From Streptomyces lucensis JCM 4490 (GTDB lineage Bacteria; Actinomycetota; Actinomycetes; Streptomycetales; Streptomycetaceae): 64,000 nucleotides of DNA. The notes beneath the pieces were generated by a model, which had not been told where the DNA came from, did no database searches, and saw nothing but the letters and a program-made list of their open reading frames with translations. The stretch spans positions 1-64,000 of the forward strand of contig NZ_BMUE01000023.1 in the NCBI RefSeq assembly GCF_014650035.1, in the 5' to 3' direction. Each line of letters starts with the position of its first letter. The first letter of the stretch is position 1. The translations under genes were made by a program, and so were the position numbers. This document shows, in pieces, positions 37,220-47,186 of the stretch.

Positions 37220-37515
37220 AAGCCGCGACCGCAGCCACCGGGCTGACTCGCCAGCAGCTCACGGCGGCCGAGCTGACGGCAACGGCGAAGATCGCCGCCG
37301 CACCGACACCCAGTTCGCCCGCGCAATGGCAGCTCATCGCTTCTTCGGCGAAGGCCCGGCCGCGCACCGGTCGGCGATACGCGCCATCGCCGCGCAGACA
37401 CAATCCACGTCAGCCTTCGCTCGTTTGAGCGAATTGTTTCGAATCACCCGCCACTGACAATCGGAACTGACACCGTGCCGTCCTCGTACGTCAACCTCGA
37501 TTCGAAGGCGGGCCA

Positions 37516-38406
37516 TTGGAACGGCAGGTCAATGAGCGGCAGCTCTCGGTGCTGAAGTGGGTGGGAGCCGGGTGCCCTGCCGGCGTCTGGGAGACCAGCT
37601 CCTACAAGACCACTTGCCAGGCACTGCAGAACCGGAGCCTGGTCACGATCTCCCGGAAGGGCGGGCAGTGGAGTGTCGCCCTGACAAGCATCGGCCGGCA
37701 CTATCTGGCGCACGGCACGTACCCTCCCCGCGGTTCACGCTCGCGGAAGGCCCAGGCCGCCACTCCGCAATCCCCGTCTAACCGCGCGCAGGAAACTCCG
37801 GCCTCCGGGCGAAGGCAAAGCTCTCCCCCGCAGCCTCGCGTGACGTTCACGGAGCAGCTGCTGCAAGAGCTCGCGGAGGCGGGCGGCCGGATCGTCAAGA
37901 ACGGAAGCGGGCCGGATTCCGTAAACTGGCCGTCCCGTATCGCCGCTGCCCGCAGGTCCGGAAGGATTCCGGAGACGAAGGAGCTGTACGGGGGTTGGTG
38001 CCGTGGCGGGTACGAGATCAAGCTCGTCGACATCCCCGCCTGGCGTCTTGCCGTCCTCGAACCCGTCCCCGTGCCCGCCCGGCTCACCCGCCCGCACACC
38101 GTGGTCCGAGCCATGCAGAGCGAACAGCAGCCGCTGGGCCTGACCAGGCCCGTCCAAGGACGTGCTCTCCGGCTCATCCAGGCGCTGATCACCGCTGCTG
38201 AGCCCGCTGGACACTCCTGTTCGGCGGGAGCGACCGGCTTCGCGCCCCCGTCTCATCGCCGCCGCAGAGCGTCTCCCCACTTCACCATCACCGCACAGGG
38301 CCAGACCGTGGGATTCCTCGTCCTCCAGGAACAGGACCGGACCGAGCACGTCGCCACCGAGAAGGAACTCGCCGACGCCAAGAAGCACTCCCCAGTACTG
38401 GACTAA
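37516..38406 (+). CDS. Hypothetical protein with N-terminal winged-helix-like region
   Basis: 296 residues from a TTG at 37516. The N-terminus (VNERQLSVLKWVGAGCPAGV, ALQNRSLVTISRKGGQWSVA, GRHYLAHGTYP) resembles a family of Streptomyces hypothetical proteins with a MarR-like helix-turn-helix start. A basic/proline-rich linker and a second domain (FTEQLLQELAEAGGRIVKNG) follow. From memory, related proteins are longer after the ELADAKK segment, so this copy may be truncated. No catalytic motif is seen. Confidence 0.55.
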   Translation: MERQVNERQLSVLKWVGAGCPAGVWETSSYKTTCQALQNRSLVTISRKGGQWSVALTSIGRHYLAHGTYPPRGSRSRKAQAATPQSPSNRAQETPASGRRQSSPPQPRVTFTEQLLQELAEAGGRIVKNGSGPDSVNWPSRIAAARRSGRIPETKELYGGWCRGGYEIKLVDIPAWRLAVLEPVPVPARLTRPHTVVRAMQSEQQPLGLTRPVQGRALRLIQALITAAEPAGHSCSAGATGFAPPSHRRRRASPHFTITAQGQTVGFLVLQEQDRTEHVATEKELADAKKHSPVLD

Positions 38407-38419
38407 TAATGTCCTGGTC

Positions 38420-39358
38420 ATGAACGATTCGCTCTCTTCCGAGAGCCTCTTCCACGGCGCCAAGGAGGCCGCTCACAAAGCCATGGACGACCATGGCCGC
38501 CCAGAGCACGACGAGTTCGCGCTCCACGCCGGCGTCGCCGTCGAGAAGCTGGCCAAGGCGGTCCTCGTCTCGAAGAACCCGGTCTACATTGCGGAGATCC
38601 GCAACAACAGGGCAGACATGGTGCTGTACCTCGGAGGGCACCTCCAGGTGGACGAAGAGAAGATCCGCACGGTCGGGGCCATGGAGGCCATCAAGCGGCT
38701 CCGGAAGATCAACATGCTGCAGCCGGACCCCCAGCTCGACCTGCTGATCGAGATGCGCAACGGAGCAGCTCACACCGCTCCTGACAGCACCCTGGCCAAG
38801 GGGATGATCTCTCCCCTCGCGCGGACGGTCGCGGCACTGCTTGGTGATCTCGGCAAGCCGCTGGACGCCTTCTGGGAACGGTGGACGGACGCGGTCAAGG
38901 CCGCCGTCAACGAGCAGGAGGACCAGGTCTTCCGCGACGTCCAGCTCCGGATCACCCAGGCTCGACCCGCCTTCGAAGACCGGTTCGTCGGCCTTCCGGC
39001 GGAGGCCAAGGAGGGCGCTCTGAAGGCGCCCCAGCCCCGCAACGAGGAGTGGTTCGTCCGGCCGACGGAGTACCTGAAGGACGGCATCGTTGTCCTGAAG
39101 ACCTTGGGTGGCGCATGCCCGGCTTGCGGCGGTCAGGGACTCCTCACGTTCGAGCCGGTCAGCCGGACGGCCACGAACACGCACTACTCCGCGAACGGCT
39201 TCGGCTGCTACCTGTGCAACTTCGAAGCGAGTGGGCCGGATGAGATGGCCGCCCTGCGGAAGGCCAACACTCCGCCGATGATGACCACGGTGTCCGTATC
39301 GCACGGGCCGACGCTTCCTCCTGTAGTGCTGAAGGCGCTGGACGAGGAAGACGCCTGA
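38420..39358 (+). CDS. HEPN-like protein with C-terminal zinc ribbon
   Basis: 312 residues. The N-terminal ~150 residues are helical and carry IEMRNGAAHTAP with R113 and H118 in an Rx4H arrangement, the catalytic signature of HEPN ribonucleases. It starts with an HEPN-type helix (LFHGAKEAAHKAMDDHG, AVEKLAKAVLV). The C-terminus has a zinc ribbon (ACPACGGQG and GCYLCNFEA). HEPN proteins often act as toxin or abortive-infection RNases. No Shine-Dalgarno is seen; TAATAAT about 10 bases upstream of the ATG suggests a leaderless transcript. No obvious antitoxin is adjacent. Confidence 0.6.
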   Translation: MNDSLSSESLFHGAKEAAHKAMDDHGRPEHDEFALHAGVAVEKLAKAVLVSKNPVYIAEIRNNRADMVLYLGGHLQVDEEKIRTVGAMEAIKRLRKINMLQPDPQLDLLIEMRNGAAHTAPDSTLAKGMISPLARTVAALLGDLGKPLDAFWERWTDAVKAAVNEQEDQVFRDVQLRITQARPAFEDRFVGLPAEAKEGALKAPQPRNEEWFVRPTEYLKDGIVVLKTLGGACPACGGQGLLTFEPVSRTATNTHYSANGFGCYLCNFEASGPDEMAALRKANTPPMMTTVSVSHGPTLPPVVLKALDEEDA

Positions 39359-39857
39359 TCCACACCCCGAATGCCCCAGCTCCCAGAGTCGTGGCCTTCC
39401 GCATGTCCCGAACCGCGCCGGGTCCTCCTGCACCCACCCCGCGAGGAGATCCCCTTGTTGTTGTTCCCCGAGCGTGCTCAGAGTGGCCGCAGAGAAAGGT
39501 GACACCGGCACCGACATCGGCAAGCTGATCAGCCAAGCGATCAGGTAGCCGCCGCGGTGGCCGCCGTGCTCACAGGGCGGATGTACGCCAGCCACTCACG
39601 CCCGATTGTTGGAGGCGACGTTCAGCAGCGGTCAGTGTTGACCTGGCTGTCTGCCGCCCGGGGACGGCCCACGCTATCAGCGGAGCCAGCAATTCCCACT
39701 CCGGTCGGTGTTAGTGGTTCCGGGGCGCCCTTTCCCCATGGCTCTCCCTCAAGGCTTTCCCCACGGCGACGCGGGCCTGGCCGTATGGTGGGGCTCGGCA
39801 TGCGGCGGGGCTCGTACCGGGCTCGGTGCGGTTCCGCCGCTCGACGGGGGGGAGGGG
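39359..39857. other. Intergenic region without a convincing gene
   Basis: About 500 bp between the HEPN-like gene and the membrane-protein gene. Open frames exist on both strands but none has family character. It probably carries the promoter of the membrane protein-STAND pair. Confidence 0.45.
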
Positions 39858-40226
39858 GTGGATGAGAGGGTGCCTGTGCGGGGTGGTGACCGGCGCGCCG
39901 TCCTGGTCACGACGGTGCTGGTCCTCGCGGTCTTCGCCGGTGCGCTGTCGGTGCTGAGCTGGGACCGAGCGAACCAGGTGGCCGGCGTGGTCTCGGCGGT
40001 GGTTGGCGTGGCCGCCCTGGGGGTCGGCGTCTGCGCGCTGCTGGCCCCGTCCGGGAGCACGTCCGTACAGGTGTGCAGGACCGGGCGTGCCACGGCCACC
40101 GGCGGCGGGGACGCCAACACGGGTGCCGTCGCCTCCTCGTCCGCCGGTGCGGTCTCCGTCGGGGAGACCGGTGACGCACGGGCGGACGGCGGCAGCGCAA
40201 ACACCGGTTACCGGCGGCAGGAGTAG
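39858..40226 (+). CDS. Small membrane protein coupled to the STAND NTPase
   Basis: About 122 residues from the GTG at 39858; further in-frame GTGs at 39870 and 39876 make the start uncertain. Two hydrophobic helices (RAVLVTTVLVLAVFAGALSVL and VAGVVSAVVGVAALGVGVCA, each quoted in part) form a hairpin, followed by a low-complexity Gly/Ala/Thr tail (ATATGGGDANTGAV, GETGDARADGGSANTG). The gene ends 11 bp before the STAND gene, and its last codons hold that gene's AGGAG. Streptomyces STAND NTPases are often paired with such small membrane partners; the role may be effector or tether. Confidence 0.55.
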   Translation: MDERVPVRGGDRRAVLVTTVLVLAVFAGALSVLSWDRANQVAGVVSAVVGVAALGVGVCALLAPSGSTSVQVCRTGRATATGGGDANTGAVASSSAGAVSVGETGDARADGGSANTGYRRQE

Positions 40227-40237
40227 CGGCGCATCCG

Positions 40238-43200
40238 ATGTTCTTCCGCAGCCGCGCCGCGGTGCGCAAGTCGGGCGGATCCTCCGCCGAGGGAGCCGGG
40301 GCCTTTGCCAACAGCGGCGTGATGATTGACAGCTCCGTGCAGGTGTTCGCGGGGCGCGCCGCCGTCTCCGGCTATCTCCTGCAGGTGGAACAGGCACTCG
40401 CGGCCGCCGACTTCCAGGGGCGCGAGAGCGAACTCGCCCAACTCGCCGCCTTCTGCGCGCACGATGTGCCCGCAGACCGTCACGGCGCCAGCTACTGGCG
40501 CTGGGTGGCCCCGGCGTGGGCAGGAAAGTCGGCCCTGCTGGCGCACTTCGTCCTGCATCCTCCACCCGGCGTCGATGTCGTGTCGTTCTTCATCACCTCC
40601 CGCATGGCCGCGCAGAACGACGCCGCGGCGTTCTGCGAGGTCGTCCAGCGGCAGGTGTACGCCTTGCTGGGCGAGGAGGAGCCGCTGAGTAGCCCCGCCA
40701 CGCGCAACGAGCAGATGCTGCTCGCGCTGCACCGCGCCGCACAGGGGTGCGCGGCGCGCGGCCGACGGCTCGTGCTCGTGGTAGACGGGTTGGACGAGGA
40801 CCGCGGCGTGATCGCCGGTGCCGACGGCCACAGCATCGCGGCGCTATTGCCCCGCGTTCCGACGCACGGCATGCGAATCGTCGTCGCTGGCCGTCCGCAT
40901 CCGCCGGTACCGGGGGATGTGCCTGCGGACCATCCCCTGCGGACCACGCGGATCGACCACCGGCTGGAGCCGTCCCCGCACGCCCGCACGGCGCGCTGGG
41001 ACGCGGAGGACGATTTGCTGCGACTGCGAGACGGCGGCGGGCTGGGCTGGGACTTGGTCGCTCTGACCGTCGCAGCCGGAGGTGGGCTGAGCGCGCCTGA
41101 CTTCGCGGAGCTGACCGGTAGCCTGGCGCGGCTGGTCGAGCGCGAGCTGTCCGCGGTGAACGGCCGTAGCTTCCGCCAGCGCTCCGGGCAGTGGACGTCC
41201 GCCGGTCCGCACGTCTTTCTCTTCGCGCACGAGGAGATCCGGCGCGGCGCGGCTGAGCTGGTCACGGACCAGGAGCTGGCGGCCCACCGCAGCCGTCTGC
41301 ACTGGTGGGCGGACTCCTACCGGCGCGCGGGGTGGCCGGAGGGGACACCCGAGTACCTGCTGCGCGGCTACACCCAATTGCTGCGCGAACAGGGGGATAC
41401 TTCCAGGCTGGTGGCGCTGGCCTGCGATACCCGGTGGCAGGAGCGGCTGTGGCGGGCGTCCGGGGCGGACCTGGAGGCGCTCAGCGCGGTGTCGGCCGCG
41501 TTCGATCTGGTGCTGGCGGACGGCGGGCGCCGCGGCGATCAGGACGTGTCCGTGGCCTTGCGGCTCGCCGCCGCGCGGGACGGGCTGCACGATCGGACGG
41601 CGCCTCTCTCCTCCGACCTGATCGCCCTGTGGGCCCGGTGCGGGCACCCGGCGCGCGCCGTTCATCTGGCCGAGTCGCAGCGCGACGCGTGGGACCGGGT
41701 GGCCGCCCTGAGCGCCATCGCTGGCGCCTTGGCCACCGCGCGCCCGGATCAGGCGGCCGCTCTGCTCGACGGAGCGGACAGCACCAAAGATCGGGACCGC
41801 TTCCTGGCGGCGATCGCCAAGGGCCTCGCGGGCTCCGGCCGGCCCGCCGAGGCCCTACAAACGGCCCGCCACATAAGCGACCCGGAGTGCAGGGCGGAAG
41901 CTCTCGTCGCCGGCGTCGGGGCCCTGGCCGGGGCGGCGAGGAGCGCCGCGGCGGCCCAGGAGGAGGCCGGGGCACGGGGCACCGATGCGGTTTCTTGGGC
42001 GCTGGAAGCCGTCGACGCGGTCATGGCGGTGCCCAACACCGTCTCCCGCAGTGCCCTGGGCGCCTCGCTGGCCGCCGCGCTCTCCCGGCTCGGCGAGGAT
42101 CGCCGAGCGCTGGCGCTGGCGGAGCGTGTCGTGGCCAGTTCGGCCGACTCCGGTGACGCGGTCCGGCGTGCGCAGTACCTCGCCCTGTTCGCCCGGGGGA
42201 TGTCCACGGCGCCGGGGCTCGCCGCGCAGGCCGCCAAGTTCGCCATGGCGTCGGCCCGGCTGGCGGCGGACATCGACGACCCCGACGGCGTGGACTTGGT
42301 CTACCCCCACGTTGCTGCGGGCCTGGAGGCGACCGGGCACCACCAGCAGGCGATCGACCTGGGCAGCCGTTTCCTGAACGATCCGGAGGACGGCCTGGTC
42401 GAGATCGGCATCGCGGTCGCGGAAGCCGGTGACCTCGACCGAGCCCTGAAGCTGGCCGAGCGGATCACGGAACCCATCTATCGGGCGCGCGTCCTCAACG
42501 CCGCCGGCAGGATGACGGCAGGATCCCGTGACCCGGCGCGGACGCTGCGCCTGGCCCAGCAAGCCCGCGACGCCACCGACGAGGTGCCCTACCTCCACTG
42601 GCGGGTGACGCTGTCGGCCGACACCGCCGACTTCCTGCTGCGGGCGGGCCAGGAGGAACGCGCCCACGCCGTGGTCAAGCGGGCGACGAACATGGCGCGG
42701 AGGGGCCGAGTGCCCAGGGTGTACACCCTCATCAAGCTGGCCGTCGCGGCTCACCGGTCGGGGCACCGGGACGACGCGGCCCGCCTCATCCACCGCGCCG
42801 AACAGGCTGCTAACGCATCCGCCGATTACGCACGCGTTCTCAACCTCGCGGAGGTAGCCGAGGGCCTGCACCACACAGGTCGCCCCGCGGAGGCGGACGA
42901 ACTCCTGCGCCGCCTAATCCACGAGAGCCGGACCCTGACGGATCGTGCCGAGCACGCCGAGGGCCTGCGACGAGTGGCCGAGGTATTCGGCCGCATCGGG
43001 AAACCGGACGGAGCGGCAGACCTGGCTCAGGAGCTCCTGGGCCTGGCAGGCACCGCCGACAGCCCATCCCGCCGACGCTGGGACACGTACGCCGCCGCCG
43101 GTGCGCTCCTCGCGACGGGCGAGATCGACGCGGTGCTCAGGCTGGAGGGCGGTCTGCCGGATGGCGCGGTCGACGAGATCCTCACCGGTGTCGTGAAAAA

Positions 43201-43672
43201 ACTCGTGGACGCCGGTGATCTGGCCGCAGCAGAGCGGATCACCGACTGTCAAGGAGACGAGCACGCCCTCGGCTACCTCGCAGCGGGCGCCGCAGCCGCG
43301 GGGGACGTCGCCCGTGCCGCCGCGCTGCTGGAGGAGATCAGCACCCCTGTCCTGCGCGAGGCGGCCACGCCGGCCGTCGTCAAGGCGCTCAGCCGGGTGG
43401 GCGCCCGCGCGGCGGCCCGTGCCCTGGCCGACGCCCTCACCATGCCCGATCACCGCGGCAAGGCGCTCGCAGCGATCGCCCAGTCCCTCGGCCCCTGCCC
43501 GCAGGGGCGCCTCATGCTGGTCGAGGCGCTGTGCTGCGTCCCGTGGGAGCAGGTACCTGAGGAAATCGCCGGTGTGGTGCCGGAGCATCTGCCCCTCCTT
43601 GCAGACCTCGTGCCGACGGAAGGCCAGGGTCCTCCTTCAAAGATCATCAGGTCGTGGATCAGGGTCGGGTGA
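40238..43672 (+). CDS. STAND-type NTPase with C-terminal helical repeats
   Basis: 1,144 residues. A short N-terminus with FQGRESELAQLAAFC leads to the NTPase: a Walker A variant APAWAGKSALL (~95), Walker B RLVLVVDGLDED (~175) and the sensor-like IVVAGRPHPP. A winged-helix-like stretch follows, and from about residue 440 to the end there are at least fifteen Ala-rich helical repeats (IAGALATARPDQAAALLDGA, AAGLEATGHHQQAIDL, AVAEAGDLDRALKLAERI) of the TPR/HEAT kind. This is the layout of NACHT/AP-ATPase-like defence sensors, where the repeats recognise a ligand. No enzymatic effector domain is visible in the chain; the adjacent membrane protein could supply it. Confidence 0.75.
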   Translation: MFFRSRAAVRKSGGSSAEGAGAFANSGVMIDSSVQVFAGRAAVSGYLLQVEQALAAADFQGRESELAQLAAFCAHDVPADRHGASYWRWVAPAWAGKSALLAHFVLHPPPGVDVVSFFITSRMAAQNDAAAFCEVVQRQVYALLGEEEPLSSPATRNEQMLLALHRAAQGCAARGRRLVLVVDGLDEDRGVIAGADGHSIAALLPRVPTHGMRIVVAGRPHPPVPGDVPADHPLRTTRIDHRLEPSPHARTARWDAEDDLLRLRDGGGLGWDLVALTVAAGGGLSAPDFAELTGSLARLVERELSAVNGRSFRQRSGQWTSAGPHVFLFAHEEIRRGAAELVTDQELAAHRSRLHWWADSYRRAGWPEGTPEYLLRGYTQLLREQGDTSRLVALACDTRWQERLWRASGADLEALSAVSAAFDLVLADGGRRGDQDVSVALRLAAARDGLHDRTAPLSSDLIALWARCGHPARAVHLAESQRDAWDRVAALSAIAGALATARPDQAAALLDGADSTKDRDRFLAAIAKGLAGSGRPAEALQTARHISDPECRAEALVAGVGALAGAARSAAAAQEEAGARGTDAVSWALEAVDAVMAVPNTVSRSALGASLAAALSRLGEDRRALALAERVVASSADSGDAVRRAQYLALFARGMSTAPGLAAQAAKFAMASARLAADIDDPDGVDLVYPHVAAGLEATGHHQQAIDLGSRFLNDPEDGLVEIGIAVAEAGDLDRALKLAERITEPIYRARVLNAAGRMTAGSRDPARTLRLAQQARDATDEVPYLHWRVTLSADTADFLLRAGQEERAHAVVKRATNMARRGRVPRVYTLIKLAVAAHRSGHRDDAARLIHRAEQAANASADYARVLNLAEVAEGLHHTGRPAEADELLRRLIHESRTLTDRAEHAEGLRRVAEVFGRIGKPDGAADLAQELLGLAGTADSPSRRRWDTYAAAGALLATGEIDAVLRLEGGLPDGAVDEILTGVVKKLVDAGDLAAAERITDCQGDEHALGYLAAGAAAAGDVARAAALLEEISTPVLREAATPAVVKALSRVGARAAARALADALTMPDHRGKALAAIAQSLGPCPQGRLMLVEALCCVPWEQVPEEIAGVVPEHLPLLADLVPTEGQGPPSKIIRSWIRVG

Positions 43673-44049
43673 TACCCCGTCAACTCACCGACATGGCCGG
43701 GAGTTGCTCCGTCCAGCCGACAGCCCCGAGCATGTCACCTTCACCGGCCCCGTCCCGGAGGCAACGCTCCAGGACGCTGCCCTGCGAGGCGGAGGCCACC
43801 GCCGCAGCAAGAGCGGTATATCGTCCGATCCGCTGCCCATGAAGTCATCGGCATCACGGCGCTTGCCGACGCCCGATCCCCGGCTTCCCGCCTTCAAGCC
43901 GGAGATCGAGCCCGCCGATACCGACGGTGCCTCCTCGGAGGAGACCGGCCGTCCATCACGGGCGCAGGGAAGCATGATCGCCATTCATGGAATGCGGCCC
44001 CGCGGAACTACGGCAGAGCCGGTTGGGGGTGCCAGCGCCCCCTCACCCC
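43673..44049. other. Convergent spacer between STAND gene and pPIWI-RE operon
   Basis: 377 bp. Short open frames occur but none shows family character or a ribosome site. No strong hairpin was seen. Confidence 0.45.
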
Positions 44050-47000
44050 TCAGGGGAACAAGGCGAGCTGTTCGTCCTCCGGTGCTTGCGCGAGGCCGGG
44101 ATCCTCTGCGTATTCCGGGTCCAAGTCTGCCGGCTCGGTGTCCGCGCCTTCCTCGATCACGCCCAGCGCCGCCGCTACGCACTGCCCACTGACGTTGCCC
44201 GCCACCTCGGCGGTGGCCAGCTCCTCAAGGGGGTATTCCTCAGCCTCACCCGCCTCTGCCTCGGCGATCGTCGGCAGTACGTAGTGCTGGGCGAGGCTGG
44301 CCAGGTGCAGGGGCAGGGGGAGGGAGAGTGCGTCCAGGTAGTCGGGGGCTTGGCGCAGCTGGTGCACAGCCAGAGCGAGTGCTTCGGCTGAGTCGCCGGC
44401 ATCCTCGTGGCAGCCCAGGACTGTGATCTCCACCAGCCCGGGGTTCCAGGCCGGGATGTGTGTATCGATGGTGGGTTTGCCCTTGTTGGGTCCCTGGCGC
44501 AGCGGCCGGGGCGCGATTTTGTCGGCCTCGACGGCGGAGTCTCGGAAGGTGCTCGCTTTAGGCGTGGTGCTGTAGAAGACCCGGCCGGAGGAGCGTGCGG
44601 CGTCTTCGTCCTCCACCCACAGCCCCTGGGGCAGGCCGTTGACTTCGCCGGGAGAGGCGTTGCCCCACCATTGCGGGGTCTCCCGCCCTGCTGCCGTACG
44701 TACGCGAATCAACCGGAGATCGGGGTCGAGTCCCACCGGCTGCGCGTGGCCGGTCTTGATCAGATCCCGTTCGGTTCGGCCGTCCTGGAGCCAGGGCCAG
44801 TGCAGCCGACTGTTCTGCGAATGGGTCAGCAGGGCGGTGGGTCGGCCGCGAAGAGAGCGGACCATCTTCTGGAGATATCGGGCGGTCGCCCTGCGCTGTT
44901 CATCCATGTTCTGCTGCCAGACACGGTACTTCGAACGCTGCTGCGGTACGAAGGCGGCTTCGGTGTCCGTGGGCGTCGCGATCTCGGTCTCGGTGGGTTC
45001 GCTGACCTCCGGGATTTCGGCTGTCTTGACCAGGCCGAGCAGGAACTGGGGGTAGGGAATCCAGCGTCCCGTCCGCTCGTCCCAGCCAGTGACAGCCGCC
45101 AGGCCGCTGCCCGGTGCCAGCGGTGTGACCATGACGGCCACCGGGGTGTGGCGGGGCAGTCGCGTGGGGCCGTCCTTGCGCCGCTTAACCATGTACGTGG
45201 CGACGTAGCGCAGGTCCTTGGGGATTGCTTCGCCGAGCGTGTGTTCGGGCAGGACACGGACACCGTACTGGCGCAGAGCGTCCTCCCAGCCCGAATGGAC
45301 CCGGTGGGAGAGGTTCTTCTCGCTGTTGTAGCCCTTGGCCTTCTTGGGGACGACCGCGAATTGCGTCAGGACGCCCGCGTCCGCGCAGCCCAGCCGGAGC
45401 GCGTACTTGGGGTCATCCAGACGGTGGGCGAAGTCCTGGCGGCGATCGATCTCCACAAGGGCGAAGCTGGGGTGAAGCGGGTCAGCTCCGTCGTCGGCCA
45501 AGAACGCGGCGGCAGTCTTCCGCCGGGCGTTGATACCGGCCTCCAGGGCTTTGCCCCTGGGCCGCGCTGCGGGGTCGATGCCCAGAGTGTCGGTGATTCC
45601 CCCGGTGGTGCGCAGACAGCGGAGACGAAGGATGAGTTCCGGTGCTTTCCATTCGAGAGTGACGGGGCTTCCGGGTACGGCCCGCTCGTACGCGTCCTCG
45701 GCAGTGGCTGGCTCCGGGCGGCTTCCGTCGCCGTCCAGCCCGAGAACGTCGGCTAGGGCCTCAATGGCTGCATCCCGGAACGATGGGCTCTGCCACAGCA
45801 GTCTGGCTTCGACGAGGCACCCGGCCCCCGTCCCCTTGATCGCCTCGGCGGGGTCCTGCCCCTGGTTGATCCTGGCTGCCACCGCGAGTGCGGTCCGGCG
45901 AGCGCGGGCTTCGCGTTGCGCCTCCGCTTCCTTCTCCGCCGCCTTGGGCTTGGGCCGGGCATTAGCGGGGGCGCTGCTGCCGGCGCTCGCCCGGCTGAGG
46001 GAGGGGACCCGGCGTAGCTGCTCGGGCAGCGCCTGTTCGGCCCACTGAACGATCTGTGAACGCTGGTGTGACATAAGCCCGGCACCGATGCCGTGAGCAC
46101 CCATGTGTGTGCTGTGAACTACAGCGGCGCGGGTGCCGTCCCCGTCGCCGATCCACTCCTCGGGTGTGGCAAGCAGGCTGACGGGGTCGGGGAAGGGGCG
46201 GTTGAGCGCCAGCCTGCCCAGGATCTGGGCAGGGCCGTTGTTCTTCCAGGCATAGCCCTCGGTGCCGCGGTCCCAGGTCAGCCGGGCCACGGCGTACCGC
46301 TCGCTGGTGGGTGCTCCGGGGAGCCAGGGGATGCCGGGCAACAGGTAGACCGAGGTATCGCGGCCATACGGCAGCCGCAGGCGTTGCTTCCTCGCGTCGA
46401 GGCGAGTTGCCCAGCGGCGTACTCCCGTGTGCAGGTGGAGACGGGGTCGAGGGTCGAAGGGGACAGTGTGTAGCGAAATGTTGATCACGATGGAGAACCA
46501 CCACTCGCGCCCCTTGACCACGTGCGAGAGAGGCTGCGAGAGGAGTTCCGCTCCCTGCTGGCGCGGGCCTCGCGGCACGGCCCGGAAGTGCAGGCTGCCG
46601 GCGCTGTGTTCATAGGGTCCCAGGGCGAGGATGCGCCGGGCCAGGGCATCGGTTGCGAGTTGGTATTGCCGATCGCGCGGAGCCGCGGTCCCGCCGTCGG
46701 TCGTGGGGCAGCCGAGGAGGTCGACAGTGACGTCCTGCCACTGCGGCGGACAGGAGCGCAGCGCCGTATGGGTGTCCAGGACTGCCCGGTGATGTGCGGG
46801 ATCGGGGCGGAGGTCTTGAAGCCAGGCCCCGCTCAGCCGGTCCAGGGTGTCGCCGGGAAGCGGGTGGGGGGAGTCGGAGGGGGTGTAGAGCCAGAAGTCC
46901 TCGGCCAGTTGCTGCGGGTCGCGGGGACGGCCGCGGACTACCAGATCGGGTGCGAGGCTCTGCAGAACTCCGTTGAAGCTGGCGACGGGCGCAGCGCGGT

Positions 47001-47160
47001 AGGGCTCGGCCTCGGGGGGACGGCCTAGGTTGCAAAGCTCCAGAACGCTCTCGTGCCACTGCTCCGCAAAGGGTAGTGCCCGGTAACGGGCGGTCCAGGG
47101 CGCGGTGTTGGGCTTCAAAAGGTAGGCGGCCCGGCTGGTGTCGCGGTACTTGGCAGCCAT
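44050..47160 (-). CDS. pPIWI-RE family protein (prokaryotic Argonaute-like)
   Basis: 1,036 residues, typical of pPIWI-RE proteins. The N-terminal ~400 residues match the DUF3962/pPIWI-RE X region in character (FNGVLQSLAPDLVVRGRPRD, GREWWFSIVINISLHTVPFD, YGRDTSVYLL). A basic helical linker (KPKAAEKEAEAQREARARR) leads to a C-terminal PIWI/RNase H-fold half from ~560 (HPSFALVEIDRRQDFAHRLD, PKYALRLGCADAGVLTQFAV, RRKDGPTRLPRHTPVAVMVT) and an acidic tail. The family is named for an invariant Arg and Glu and is predicted to bind guide nucleic acid against plasmids or phage. It is last in a four-gene operon. AAGGAG lies 12 bases before the ATG. Confidence 0.85.
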   Translation of the reverse strand: MAAKYRDTSRAAYLLKPNTAPWTARYRALPFAEQWHESVLELCNLGRPPEAEPYRAAPVASFNGVLQSLAPDLVVRGRPRDPQQLAEDFWLYTPSDSPHPLPGDTLDRLSGAWLQDLRPDPAHHRAVLDTHTALRSCPPQWQDVTVDLLGCPTTDGGTAAPRDRQYQLATDALARRILALGPYEHSAGSLHFRAVPRGPRQQGAELLSQPLSHVVKGREWWFSIVINISLHTVPFDPRPRLHLHTGVRRWATRLDARKQRLRLPYGRDTSVYLLPGIPWLPGAPTSERYAVARLTWDRGTEGYAWKNNGPAQILGRLALNRPFPDPVSLLATPEEWIGDGDGTRAAVVHSTHMGAHGIGAGLMSHQRSQIVQWAEQALPEQLRRVPSLSRASAGSSAPANARPKPKAAEKEAEAQREARARRTALAVAARINQGQDPAEAIKGTGAGCLVEARLLWQSPSFRDAAIEALADVLGLDGDGSRPEPATAEDAYERAVPGSPVTLEWKAPELILRLRCLRTTGGITDTLGIDPAARPRGKALEAGINARRKTAAAFLADDGADPLHPSFALVEIDRRQDFAHRLDDPKYALRLGCADAGVLTQFAVVPKKAKGYNSEKNLSHRVHSGWEDALRQYGVRVLPEHTLGEAIPKDLRYVATYMVKRRKDGPTRLPRHTPVAVMVTPLAPGSGLAAVTGWDERTGRWIPYPQFLLGLVKTAEIPEVSEPTETEIATPTDTEAAFVPQQRSKYRVWQQNMDEQRRATARYLQKMVRSLRGRPTALLTHSQNSRLHWPWLQDGRTERDLIKTGHAQPVGLDPDLRLIRVRTAAGRETPQWWGNASPGEVNGLPQGLWVEDEDAARSSGRVFYSTTPKASTFRDSAVEADKIAPRPLRQGPNKGKPTIDTHIPAWNPGLVEITVLGCHEDAGDSAEALALAVHQLRQAPDYLDALSLPLPLHLASLAQHYVLPTIAEAEAGEAEEYPLEELATAEVAGNVSGQCVAAALGVIEEGADTEPADLDPEYAEDPGLAQAPEDEQLALFP

Positions 47161-47186
47161 GGTCTTTGCTGTCTCCTTGCTGTGGC

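Noticed and set aside
39359..39595. Leftward membrane-like frame (AWLISLPMSVPVSPFSA)
   Set aside because: The hydrophobic stretch is short and interrupted, and there is no start signal or recognisable family.
43654..44049. Small + strand genes after the STAND gene
   Set aside because: Frames are short, with no ribosome site and no family character.
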